From contig NZ_FOFJ01000014.1 in NCBI RefSeq assembly GCF_900110885.1, positions 1 through 64,000 on the forward strand: a stretch of DNA of 64,000 nucleotides, given 5' to 3'. This DNA comes from Azotobacter beijerinckii (lineage in GTDB: Bacteria; Pseudomonadota; Gammaproteobacteria; Pseudomonadales; Pseudomonadaceae). This document shows positions 16,899-25,638 of the stretch, piece after piece (within the stretch, counting starts at the first letter, position 1; each line of letters opens with the position of its first letter). Below the pieces are notes generated by a model, which was given only the letters and a program-made list of their open reading frames with translations, searched no databases and was not told where the DNA came from. A program made the translations under genes and the position numbers.

Positions 16899-18344
16899 TC
16901 AGGCCTGCAGGTCGGTGGTGCCGAGCAGTTCGAGTTGGGTGGCGTCGAAGGCGATGTCGGCCTCCGAGAGGCTGTCGACGAGGTTGCCGTCGAGGGCGAT
17001 CTCGAAGTGGTTGCCCCCGGCGTCGGCCTCGCGGTCCTTGAGGTAGGTCTTGGTGCCGTCCTCGTTCAGCAGCAGGGCGAGGGTGCCGTCGTGACCATTG
17101 CCCAGGCCGCTGTAGCCGAGCCCGGAGAGATCGATGAGGTCGGCGCCCGGGGTGAAGTCGACGATGTCGTCGACCCGGCTGGTGTCGCCCTCGTAGTTGC
17201 GGAAGCTGTCCTGGCGGTCGGCGAAGCGGAAGGTGTCGGCACCGCCGCCGCCGCTCAGGGTGTCGCGCCCGGCGCCGCCGTCGAGCAGGTCGTTGCCCGC
17301 CGCGCCGTCGAGCAGGTCGCGCCCCTCGCTGCTGAGCAGTTGCGCCGCGCCGTCGACGCGGTTGCCCTGCACTGTGGCGTTCAGCGTCTCGTAGTAGTTG
17401 CCGGACACCCCGTCGTGGTCGTCGTAGTCCTCCAGGACGATTTCCGCCTTGCCGCCGCCCTGCGCATTGTCGTGAATGTCGTTGTCGAGGAGTTGCACGC
17501 CGTCGACGCCGCGCACGCGCACCCCGGCCGCGTCGTTGCCGTAGACCTCGGCGCCCTGCAGGCTGGCGTTGCTGGTCATCTTGATCAGTACGCCTTCCTC
17601 GCCGTTGTCGTGGTAGGAACCGCCCTCGATCTGGATGTTGTAGGGATGCTCGATGTCTTCCGAGCCGCGCTGGACCACCAGGCCATTGGCGCCGTTGCCG
17701 TAGGCGACGTTGTCGCGCAGGAGGATGTTGTGGCTGCTGGTGACAATGTTGAAGCCGTGGCGGCCGTTGTCGTAGGAGAGGTTGTTCTCGAAGGTGCCGT
17801 CGATCTGGAAGTCGCCGACGAAGCCGTCCTTGCCGTTGTCGTGGGCGACGCTGTCGCGGATCGTCAGGTTGATGGTCTGCTCGTGGGGGTCGAAGCCGTA
17901 GCGCGACACTTCGCGGATCTCCACCCGCTCGGCGGTGATGTTGTAGTCGGCGCCGTCCTTGCGGGGAATGTAGCCGGTGTAGAAGCCGTCGACCTCGCCC
18001 GAGGTGTGATCCTGGTTGCCGTCGATGGTCAGGTCGCTGATCCCGTAGTCGTGGGTCTCCTCGCCATTCTTCGAACGGATGATGCCGGTGAGCTTCTGGT
18101 CCCAGCCGTCGACCAGCTTGATCACCGTCTCGCCCATCCCGGCGCCGACGATATGCACGTTGCTCTTGATCATCAGCGCGCCGTCGGAGGCCTCGTCGCC
18201 GCCGCTGACCCGGTACTCGCCGGCCGACAGGCGAACGGTGCCGCCCCCGGCCTTGTAGGCGGCGTCTATCGCCGCCTGGATGGCATCCGTATCGTCGGTC
18301 TTGCCATCACCCTTTGCACCAAAATCCTTGACATCGAAATCCAT
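16899..18344 (-). CDS. Mannuronan C-5-epimerase, short A-R form with truncated A module
   Basis: A secreted, calcium-dependent epimerase of the AlgE family, which converts mannuronate to guluronate in alginate polymer outside the cell. Catalytic residues sit exactly as in AlgE4: Tyr149, Asp152-Pro-His154-Glu (DPHE), Asp178 and His196. The parallel beta-helix A module normally runs to about residue 385. Here it stops near 330 (LNATVQGNRVDGAAQLL) and goes straight into calcium-binding nonapeptide repeats (GRDLLDGAAGND) and one R module (about 341-481). About 50-55 residues, the last turns of the helix, are missing relative to the neighbouring epimerases. There is no N-terminal signal peptide; C-terminal R modules fit type I secretion. 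Activity is uncertain because of the shortening. It is divergent from the next epimerase gene. Confidence 0.93.
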   Translation of the reverse strand: MDFDVKDFGAKGDGKTDDTDAIQAAIDAAYKAGGGTVRLSAGEYRVSGGDEASDGALMIKSNVHIVGAGMGETVIKLVDGWDQKLTGIIRSKNGEETHDYGISDLTIDGNQDHTSGEVDGFYTGYIPRKDGADYNITAERVEIREVSRYGFDPHEQTINLTIRDSVAHDNGKDGFVGDFQIDGTFENNLSYDNGRHGFNIVTSSHNILLRDNVAYGNGANGLVVQRGSEDIEHPYNIQIEGGSYHDNGEEGVLIKMTSNASLQGAEVYGNDAAGVRVRGVDGVQLLDNDIHDNAQGGGKAEIVLEDYDDHDGVSGNYYETLNATVQGNRVDGAAQLLSSEGRDLLDGAAGNDLLDGGAGRDTLSGGGGADTFRFADRQDSFRNYEGDTSRVDDIVDFTPGADLIDLSGLGYSGLGNGHDGTLALLLNEDGTKTYLKDREADAGGNHFEIALDGNLVDSLSEADIAFDATQLELLGTTDLQA

Positions 18345-18965
18345 CTACTCGCTTCCGTATACTGAATGCGCAGCCGAGCGCGGTTTGAAGGAGTCGAGGC
18401 GGGAAATGCCGGCTGGCCTTGCCCTGCCCCCGGCATCGTCGCGACTGTTCGACCTCTGCGCCCGAAGCGCTTCCGGGCGCTTGCGAAGGGCATGGAAAAA
18501 CGCTCCGGGAGATCAGGCCGACGCGGTACCGGGGGGTGGGACTGGCGTGCCAATGATTGGTTCGCGAGGAAGCGATGGGCGGCACATGCCCCCTGGGAAA
18601 GAAAAGCGGATGGTTTTTACGAGTACGAACGTACCGAAATGCTGATGGGACAAGGCCTGCCGAGCGATTGAGGCGGGTTTTGGAGTGCGTTTTCGTGATG
18701 CATGTCAATTATTAAAAATAAATTCATAATTCCATAAAGAACTAAATATTAGTTCGTCAGTCTAGGCGAACGGCACCGCGTCGGCCTTTCCGCCGAGCAT
18801 TTTCCCATGCCCATTCAGGGAGCGCTCGGACGCGCTTCGGGCGCAGGGTCGAACAGTCGCGACGATGCCGGAGGCAGGGAATGCTTGTTCGGGCAGTCGG
18901 CATTTCCTCGTCTCACTTCCCTCAAAAGCGCTCGGCTGCGCAATTTGCATACGGAAGCGAAGTAG
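18345..18965. promoter_or_regulatory. Divergent epimerase promoter region built as an inverted repeat
   Basis: These 621 bases between the two divergent epimerase genes hold no gene. The outer arms (about 18345-18531 and 18771-18965) are near-identical inverted copies of one leader: both contain GTCGAACAGTCGCGACGATG and CGCTCGGCTGCGCA. Between them lies a 239-base unique spacer whose right end (about 18700-18757) is strikingly AT-rich in an otherwise GC-rich region and is a good place for promoters. Two dyads lie in the spacer: GTACG-AA-CGTAC at 18623-18634 and GAACTAA-ATA-TTAGTTC at 18739-18755. Confidence 0.8.
18739..18755. promoter_or_regulatory. Candidate operator palindrome in the epimerase promoter
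   Basis: GAACTAA-ATA-TTAGTTC is a perfect dyad with 7-base arms inside the AT-rich spacer between the divergent epimerase genes. One half (GAACTAA) recurs at 21623-21629 upstream of the third epimerase gene. The symmetry is seen directly; binding by a regulator is inference and no protein is proposed. Confidence 0.4.
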
Positions 18966-21557
18966 ATGGAGTTCAATGTCAAGGATTTTGGTGCAAAAGG
19001 AGATGGACAAACGGATGACACGGACGCCATCCAGGCGGCGATCGATGCCGCCTACAAGGCCGGGGGCGGCACCGTTCGCCTGGAGGCCGGCGAGTACCGG
19101 GTCAGCGGCGGCGACGAGGCCTCCGACGGCGCGCTGATCATCAAGAGCAACGTGCATATCGTCGGCGCCGGGATGGGCGAGACGGTGATCAAGCTGGTCG
19201 ACGGCTGGGACCAGAAACTCACCGGCATCATCCGCTCGGCCAACGGCGAGGAGACCCACGACTACGGGATCAGCGACCTGACGCTCGACGGCAACCAGGA
19301 CCACACCGAAGGCGAGGTCGACGGCTTCTACACCGGCTACATTCCCGAGGTGGACGGCGCCGACTACAACGTCACCGCCGAACGGGTGGAAATCCGCGAG
19401 GTGTCTCGCTATGCCTTCGACCCCCACGAGCAGACCATCAACCTGACGATCCGCGACAGCGTCGCCCACGACAACGGCAAGGACGGCTTCGTCGGCGACT
19501 TCCAGATCGACGGCACCTTCGAGAACAACGTCTCCTACGGCAACGGCCGCCACGGCTTCAATCTCACCACCAGCAGCCACGACATCGTTTTTCGCAACAA
19601 CGTCGCCTATGGCAACGGCGCCAACGGCCTGGTGATCCAACGCAACTCGGAAGACCGGCCTTTGCCCTACAACATCCAGGTCGAGGGGGGGGCCTTCCAC
19701 GACAACGGCGGGGAGGGTGTGCTGATCAAGATGAGCACCGACGTCACCCTGCAGGGCGCCGAGATCTACAACAACGGCGCGGCCGGGGTGCGCGTGCAGG
19801 GCGCCGAGAACGTGCAGATCCTCGACAACGACATTCACGACAATGCGCAGAACGGCGCCAATGCCGAAGTACTCCTGGATGCCTACGACGATACCGGCGG
19901 GGCGTCCGGCAACTACTACGAGACGCTGAACGCCACGGTGCAGGGCAACACCATCGTCGGCTCGGCCAACTCCACCTACGGCGTGCTGGAGCGTACCGAC
20001 GGCACCGACTACAGCACCGTCAGCGACAACAGCATCAGCGGTACCCAGCGCGGCACGGTGCTGCTCGGCGGCGAACACTCGACCTTCAGCGAGTCGTCCG
20101 GCGGCTCGGCACAGCTGATCGAGGGCGGCGGCGGCGACGATACGCTGACCGGCACTTCGGCCGGCGACCTGCTCCTCGGCGCCAGCGGCAACGATTACCT
20201 GGACGGCGCGTCCGGCGACGACATCCTCGAAGGCGGCGCCGGCCGCGACCGGCTGACCGGAGGCGAGGGCGCCGACCTGTTCCGCTTCACGGCGATCGGC
20301 GACAGCTACCACACCGCCAGCAGCAACTTCACCGATCTGATCGTCGATTTCGATGCCCGTCAGGATCGCGTCGACCTCGCCGGACTCGGCTTCAGCGGTC
20401 TGGGCGACGGCTACAACGGCACCCTGGCGGTGTTGGCCAGCAGCGACGGTAGCCGCACCTACCTGAAGAGCTACGAAGCCGACGCCGACGGCCGGCGCTT
20501 CGTGCTCGCCCTGCAAGGCAACCAGACCGGCCTGCTGGACGCCGACAACGTGATCTTCGCGCGCCGCGCCATCGCCGGCGGCGAGGGCAACGACACCCTG
20601 CTCGGCACATCGGCCGCGGAAACCCTCGACGGTGCCGGCGGCGGCGACAGCCTGGCGGGCGGCGGGGGCGACGATCTGCTGAACGGCGGCGCCGGCGCCG
20701 ACAACCTGTCCGGCGGTCGGGGGCGCGACCACCTGGCCGGCGGCGAGGGGGCGGACGTCTTTAGCGTCGAGTCGCTGACCGACAGCTACCGCACCGCGAG
20801 CGACAGTTTCAGCGACCTGATCGCCGACTTCGACCCGGCCAAGGATCGCATCGACCTCTCCGGACTGGGCTTCAGCGGTCTGGGCGACGGCCACGACGGC
20901 ACCCTGCAGCTGTGGCTCGACAGCGCGAGCAACCGCACCTACCTGAAGAACTTCGACGAGGATGCCGACGGCCGACGCTTCGAGATCGCCCTGGAGGGCG
21001 ACTTCTCTAGTCTGGGCGAACAGCAGCTGATCCTCGACGGGCGCCAGACCCTGAACGGCAGCAGCGGCGGCGACCGGCTTTCCGGCGGCGCGGCGGCCGA
21101 AGAGCTGCTCGGCGGAGCGGGACGCGACCTGCTCGACGGCGGCGCGGGCGACGACCTGCTCGACGGCGGCCTCGGTCGCGACACCCTGACCGGCGGCAGC
21201 GGTGCGGACATTTTCCGCTTCGCCGACCGCCTGGACAGCTCCCGCAACTACGCTGCCGGGACCGGCCAGGTCGACGACATCGTCGATTTCACCGTCGGCA
21301 CCGACCTCCTCGACCTCTCCGCCCTTGGTTACAGCGGTCTGGGCAACGGCCACGACGGTACCCTCATCCTGCTGCTGAACGCGGACGGCACCCGGACCTA
21401 CCTCAAGGACCGCGAGGCCGACGCCCAAGGCAACCACTTCGAGATCGCTCTCGACGGCAACTACTCCGACAGCCTCTCCGAGGCCGACATCGCCTTCACC
21501 GTCAGCGAACTGGAAGTGCTCGGCAGCGCCGGCACCCCGACCGACCTGGCGGCCTGA
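18966..21557 (+). CDS. Mannuronan C-5-epimerase, A-R-R-R form
   Basis: An 863-residue AlgE-family epimerase acting on alginate after polymerisation. The A module (residues 1 to about 385) carries Tyr149, Asp152, His154 (RYAFDPHEQT) and the following HDNGKDGFVGDFQ and GRHGF motifs. Three R modules follow, each beginning with GGxGxDxLx calcium-binding repeats and ending in the pattern DLSGLGFSGLGDG...TYLK. The FYTGYIPEVDGADYN segment and Ala151 before DPHE place it nearer the AlgE5/6/7 group than AlgE2/4, from memory. One AlgE7-type member also has lyase activity, so mixed lyase/epimerase action is possible. It shares its leader with the divergent short epimerase gene. No signal peptide: export would be by a type I system not in this window. 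Confidence 0.93.
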   Translation: MEFNVKDFGAKGDGQTDDTDAIQAAIDAAYKAGGGTVRLEAGEYRVSGGDEASDGALIIKSNVHIVGAGMGETVIKLVDGWDQKLTGIIRSANGEETHDYGISDLTLDGNQDHTEGEVDGFYTGYIPEVDGADYNVTAERVEIREVSRYAFDPHEQTINLTIRDSVAHDNGKDGFVGDFQIDGTFENNVSYGNGRHGFNLTTSSHDIVFRNNVAYGNGANGLVIQRNSEDRPLPYNIQVEGGAFHDNGGEGVLIKMSTDVTLQGAEIYNNGAAGVRVQGAENVQILDNDIHDNAQNGANAEVLLDAYDDTGGASGNYYETLNATVQGNTIVGSANSTYGVLERTDGTDYSTVSDNSISGTQRGTVLLGGEHSTFSESSGGSAQLIEGGGGDDTLTGTSAGDLLLGASGNDYLDGASGDDILEGGAGRDRLTGGEGADLFRFTAIGDSYHTASSNFTDLIVDFDARQDRVDLAGLGFSGLGDGYNGTLAVLASSDGSRTYLKSYEADADGRRFVLALQGNQTGLLDADNVIFARRAIAGGEGNDTLLGTSAAETLDGAGGGDSLAGGGGDDLLNGGAGADNLSGGRGRDHLAGGEGADVFSVESLTDSYRTASDSFSDLIADFDPAKDRIDLSGLGFSGLGDGHDGTLQLWLDSASNRTYLKNFDEDADGRRFEIALEGDFSSLGEQQLILDGRQTLNGSSGGDRLSGGAAAEELLGGAGRDLLDGGAGDDLLDGGLGRDTLTGGSGADIFRFADRLDSSRNYAAGTGQVDDIVDFTVGTDLLDLSALGYSGLGNGHDGTLILLLNADGTRTYLKDREADAQGNHFEIALDGNYSDSLSEADIAFTVSELEVLGSAGTPTDLAA

Positions 21558-21824
21558 CGCAACGGGCCGCTGCGGCCCGCCTGCCCGGCTCCGGACGGCC
21601 CCGCACTCGCCCGGGGCCGGGCGAACTAAAGAATCCCCCGCCAGTCTCATCCGGCAACAACGCAGTCGGCTGTTTCGCCCGCGCGCCTTACCGGCGCCGG
21701 CGAGCCGGGCCGTGCAGTCGCGTCCAAGCCGGAGACGGGAAAGACTTGTTCGCACAGTCGACTTTTCCTCCTCCATTTCTCACGCAGCGTCCGGCTGCAC
21801 ATCACTGGATCGGGAAGCGGGCAG
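21558..21824 (+). promoter_or_regulatory. Leader of the third epimerase gene
   Basis: The 267 bases hold a GC hairpin just after the preceding stop (GGGCCG-CTG-CGGCCC, 21564-21578, no T run) and then a leader that again resembles those of the first two epimerases: compare CTTGTTCGCACAGTCGAC here with CTTGTTCGGGCAGTCGGC upstream of the second gene. A GAACTAA half-site is at 21623-21629. A shared promoter or 5' untranslated control element is the natural reading, but no -35/-10 pair stands out. Confidence 0.45.
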
Positions 21825-24809
21825 ATGGATTTCAATGTTAAAGATTACGGGGCGCTGGGCGATGGCGTCAGCGACGATACGGCCGCCATCCAGGCGGCGA
21901 TCGATGCCGCCTGGATGGCGGGCGGCGGCACCGTCTATCTGCCGGCCGGCGAATACCGGGTCAGCGGCGGCGAGGAGCCCTCCGACGGTTGCCTGATGCT
22001 CAAGAGCAATGTCTATCTGGTCGGCGCCGGGATGGGCGAGACGGTGATCAAGCTGGTCGACGGCTCGGACCAGAAGATCACCGGCCTGGTCCGCTCGGCC
22101 TACGGCGAGGAAACCAGCAACTTCGGCATGAGCGACCTGACCCTCGACGGCAACCGCGACAACACCACCGGCAAGGTCGACGGCTGGTTCAACGGTTACA
22201 TCCCCGGCCAGGAGGGCGCCGACCGCGACGTCACCCTGGAGCGGGTGGAAATCCGCGAGATGTCCGGCTACGGCTTCGATCCCCACGAGCAGACCATCAA
22301 CCTGACGATCCGCGACAGCGTCGCCCACGACAACGGCCTCGACGGCTTCGTCGCCGACTTCCAGATCGACGGGGTGTTCGAGAACAACGTCTCCTACGAC
22401 AACGACCGCCACGGCTTCAACGTCGTCACCAGCACCCACGACTTCGTCCTGAGCAACAACGTCGCCTACGGCAACGGTGGCGCCGGCGTGGTGGTGCAGC
22501 GCGGCTCGTACGACCTTGCCCACCCCGCCAACATCCTCATCGAGGGCGGTTCCTACTACGACAACGGTCTCGAGGGCGTGCTGATCAAGCTGAGCAACAA
22601 CGTCACCGTGCAGGATGCCGAGATCTACGGCAACGGCTCCTCGGGCGTACGCGTCTACGGCGCCCAGGAGGTGCAGATCCTCGACAATCAGATCCACGAC
22701 AACGCGCAGAACGGGGGCTATCCCGAAATCACCCTGCAGTCCTACGACGATACCGCCGGGGTTTCCGGCAACTTCTACGCGACGGTCAACACCTGGATCG
22801 AAGGCAACGTCATCAGCGGCTCGGCCAACTCCACCTACGGCATTCAGGAGCGCAACGACGGCACCGACTACAGCAGCCTCTACGACAACAGCATCGACGG
22901 CGTGCTGGGCGATGCCGTGCTGCTCCAGGGCGCCCACTCGACGGTTTCCGACCAGCCCGGAACCGGCCAGCAGGCGACGATCGAGGGGACCGACGGCAAC
23001 GACGTGCTGACCGGCAGCGACGCCCACGAGCTGGTCCTCGGCGGGGCCGGCAACGACCGCCTGGACGGCGGCGCCGGCAACGACATCCTCGACGGCGGCG
23101 CCGGGCGCGACAACCTGACCGGCGGCGAGGGCGCCGACGTGTTCCGCTTCTCCGCCCGCGAGGACAGCTACCGCACCGCCAGCGCCAGCTTCAACGACCT
23201 GATCGTCGACTTCGACCCGGCCAAGGACCGCCTCGACCTCTCCGAACTGGGCTTTTCCGGCCTGGGCGACGGCTACAACGGCACCCTGCTGCTGCAGACC
23301 AACGCCGACGGCAGCCGCACCTATCTGAAGAGCCTCGAGGCGGATGCCGAAGGCCGGCGCTTCGAGGTCGCCCTGGAGGGCAACCTCACCGGCCTGCTGA
23401 CTGCCGACAACCTGCTCTTCGAGCGTGCCGCCATCGAGGGCAGCGCGGGCGACGATGCGCTGCTCGGCACCTCGTCCGCCGAGACGCTGCTCGGTTACGC
23501 CGGCAACGACAACCTCGACGGCGCCGGCGGCAACGACCTGCTGGTCGGCGGCGCCGGGCGCGATACCCTCACCGGTGGCGCCGGGGCGGACATCTTCCGT
23601 TTCGACGCGCGCTCCGACAGCCAGCGCAACTACGACAGCCCCGACAACCAGGTCGACCGCGTCGTCGATTTCGACCTGGCCGAGGATCGCCTCGACGTTT
23701 CCGCGCTGGGCTTTTCCGGCCTCGGCGACGGCTACAACGGCACCCTCGCCGTGGTGCTCAACAGCGCCGGCGACCGTACCTACCTGAAGAGCTACGAGAG
23801 CGACGCCAGCGGCTACCGCTTCGAACTCTCCCTCGACGGCAACTACCAGGGGCTGCTCGGCGCCGAGCACTTCGTCTTCGCCGCGCCCGGCGGGCCGCTG
23901 CTTCTCGAGGGCACGACCGGCAACGATACGCTGGCCGGCACGGACGCCGACGAAACCCTCCACGGCGGCGGCGGGCGCGATACCCTGAGCGGCGGCGGCG
24001 GGGCGGACGTGTTCCGCTTCAGCGAGCTGACCGACAGCTACCGTACGGCCAGTTCGACCTTCAACGACCTGATCGTCGACTTCGACCAGGCCAGCGACCG
24101 CATCGACCTCTCCGGCCTCGGCTTCAGCGGCCTGGGCGACGGCTACGACGGCACCTTGGCCGTGCAGGTGAACAGCGCCGGCACGCGGACCTACCTGAAG
24201 AGCTTCGAGGCGAATGCCGAGGGCGAGCGCTTCGAGGTCGCCCTGAACGGCAACCACGGCACGCTGGGCGAAGCCAACCTGATCTTCGACGAGCGGGCCG
24301 TGCTGAGCGGCAGCGAGTCCGACGATACGATCGTCGGCAGCAGCGCGGCCGAGGAACTGCTCGGCGGAGCCGGGCAGGACAATCTGGATGGCGGGGCCGG
24401 CAACGACATCTTCGACGGCGGTGCCGGCCGCGACACCCTGATCGGCGGCAGCGGCGACGACGTCTTCCGTTTCAGCGACCCACTCGACAGCTTCCGCAAT
24501 TACACCAGCGGGGTGAACGGCACCGACAGCATCGGCGACTTTACCCACGGCGCCGACCTCATCGACCTCTCCGCCCTGGGCTACAGCGGTCTGGGCGACG
24601 GCTACGGCGGCACCCTCGCGGTGGTGCTGAACGATGCCGGCACCAAGACCTACCTCAAGGACCTCGACGGCGACGCCGAGGGCAACCGCTTCGAGATCGC
24701 CCTGGAGGGCAATCACGTCGACCAGCTTTCCGCGGACGACTTCATCTTCGCCTCCACCCCCGAACTCGAGGCGATCGGCACCCCGCAGTCCGAGCCGGTC
24801 GCCGCCTGA
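21825..24809 (+). CDS. algE2: Mannuronan C-5-epimerase AlgE2-type, A-R-R-R-R
   Basis: A 994-residue epimerase with one A module (1 to about 385; DPHE at 152-155, Tyr149, His196) and four R modules. The order and size match AlgE2 of A. vinelandii (A plus four R, 997 residues), and the A module reads VRSAYGEETSNFGMSDLTLDGNRDN as in that enzyme, so I assign this type. AlgE2 makes short guluronate blocks. Each R module has tandem GGAGNDxLDGGAGRD repeats that bind calcium in a beta roll. The DNA of the R modules is itself repetitive, which gives scope for recombination with the neighbouring genes. It lies 267 bases downstream of the A-R-R-R gene in the same direction and probably has its own promoter. 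Confidence 0.92.
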   Translation: MDFNVKDYGALGDGVSDDTAAIQAAIDAAWMAGGGTVYLPAGEYRVSGGEEPSDGCLMLKSNVYLVGAGMGETVIKLVDGSDQKITGLVRSAYGEETSNFGMSDLTLDGNRDNTTGKVDGWFNGYIPGQEGADRDVTLERVEIREMSGYGFDPHEQTINLTIRDSVAHDNGLDGFVADFQIDGVFENNVSYDNDRHGFNVVTSTHDFVLSNNVAYGNGGAGVVVQRGSYDLAHPANILIEGGSYYDNGLEGVLIKLSNNVTVQDAEIYGNGSSGVRVYGAQEVQILDNQIHDNAQNGGYPEITLQSYDDTAGVSGNFYATVNTWIEGNVISGSANSTYGIQERNDGTDYSSLYDNSIDGVLGDAVLLQGAHSTVSDQPGTGQQATIEGTDGNDVLTGSDAHELVLGGAGNDRLDGGAGNDILDGGAGRDNLTGGEGADVFRFSAREDSYRTASASFNDLIVDFDPAKDRLDLSELGFSGLGDGYNGTLLLQTNADGSRTYLKSLEADAEGRRFEVALEGNLTGLLTADNLLFERAAIEGSAGDDALLGTSSAETLLGYAGNDNLDGAGGNDLLVGGAGRDTLTGGAGADIFRFDARSDSQRNYDSPDNQVDRVVDFDLAEDRLDVSALGFSGLGDGYNGTLAVVLNSAGDRTYLKSYESDASGYRFELSLDGNYQGLLGAEHFVFAAPGGPLLLEGTTGNDTLAGTDADETLHGGGGRDTLSGGGGADVFRFSELTDSYRTASSTFNDLIVDFDQASDRIDLSGLGFSGLGDGYDGTLAVQVNSAGTRTYLKSFEANAEGERFEVALNGNHGTLGEANLIFDERAVLSGSESDDTIVGSSAAEELLGGAGQDNLDGGAGNDIFDGGAGRDTLIGGSGDDVFRFSDPLDSFRNYTSGVNGTDSIGDFTHGADLIDLSALGYSGLGDGYGGTLAVVLNDAGTKTYLKDLDGDAEGNRFEIALEGNHVDQLSADDFIFASTPELEAIGTPQSEPVAA

Positions 24810-25638
24810 GGCGGCACGGGGGGCGCTGTCCGGCGAAAGCGGATGGCGTCCCGCCGATCCTTCCTCTTTTTCCGGCAGGCCTCGACGGATCTCGATCCTC
24901 CGGAGCGTTTCTCGCCGCCGCCCATCCCGGTGGGTGGTCGGCGCGTGTGTATAAAATCCAGTCTGAAGAAGCCGCTCGGCTGCCGGCTGTCCGTGCGCAA
25001 CGGCGCTGGCGCGTTGATCGTCCGGCCCGCCGCCGGGTGCCGTGTCTGCACCGGGCGATCCCCCTCTCCGTCGCTGTGCCGCGCAGGGGCCGTGGCGCAG
25101 ACTGATATGATCGTGACGCCGAGGACAGGTCTGGGCACGGATCGGTGGCAAAATGTACCGGATGGTTAGTTCTGTTCGGTTATCGACCAGAAGCCCGGTT
25201 AGTCGATTGACGCTTTTTTGAGCACTGTCCAAGATTGTCGTCAGGTTGCAGGCCGACTCGTCGGGCAACCAGAGCCCACCACACCATAACAACTTCAAGA
25301 TTGGTAAACGCTCATGTGCATAGTTCAATTCCGCCAAGCCTGCGTTCTTCCTCGCCATGCCCGTGCGGGTATCCCGCTCCAACGGCATTCGCGCCGCCTG
25401 CGTCGTCATTCTTTGGTCTAGTCGCGACCCGATCGTTTTCCGCTGAACCCGCGCCACTCACCGCAACCAGTAATTCCGAGCATTCCCGCCGGCAGGCCGG
25501 ATGGCCCGTTGCACGCCCGGAAAAGGACGCTTGGCTCCGCCGGCATTACTGGGGCACGAAAGAGGTTCGACCGGGCAGCTGCGCTCCTGGTCCCTGAACG
25601 GATGGCTACTGAAAATGTTCACTTCGCAAGGTAATTCC
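24810..25638. other. 829-base intergenic region without a recognisable gene
   Basis: After the epimerase stop codon there is a GC hairpin that includes the stop in its loop (GCCGCC-TGA-GGCGGC, 24801-24815) but no T run. The middle part (about 25085-25300) is less GC-rich and holds repeated GGTTAG/GGTTAT words at about 25164-25200 and a T6 run at 25214, possible promoter or operator sequence for the transporter that follows. I see no open frame with family resemblance on either strand. Confidence 0.5.

Larger units (their letters stand above)
17300..20000. repeat. Large inverted repeat spanning two divergent epimerase A modules
   Basis: The first roughly 330 codons of the two divergent epimerase genes, plus about 190 bases of leader on each side, are highly similar in inverted orientation, giving arms of about 1.2 kb around a 239-base centre. 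The two proteins share long identical runs, for example the segment from VSGGDEASDGAL through VDGWDQKLTGIIRS with only single changes. Such a structure permits inversion and gene conversion between the two copies. Confidence 0.8.

Noticed and set aside
18366..18671. Plus-strand frame of about 100 codons in the epimerase intergenic region
   Set aside because: The frame crosses the inverted leader repeat and is not kept in the other copy of the leader, so it is not conserved coding sequence.
20100..24800. CRISPR-like tandem repeats
   Set aside because: The periodic sequence is coding: calcium-binding nonapeptide repeats and whole R modules of epimerases, in frame throughout and without unique spacers.
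24801..24815. Terminator at the algE2 stop codon
   Set aside because: A perfect GCCGCC/GGCGGC hairpin is present but it contains the stop codon itself and no T run follows, so an intrinsic terminator cannot be supported.
25085..25300. Operator for the MFS transporter from repeated GGTTAG words
   Set aside because: The repeats are short, irregularly spaced and not symmetrical; no regulator gene is adjacent.
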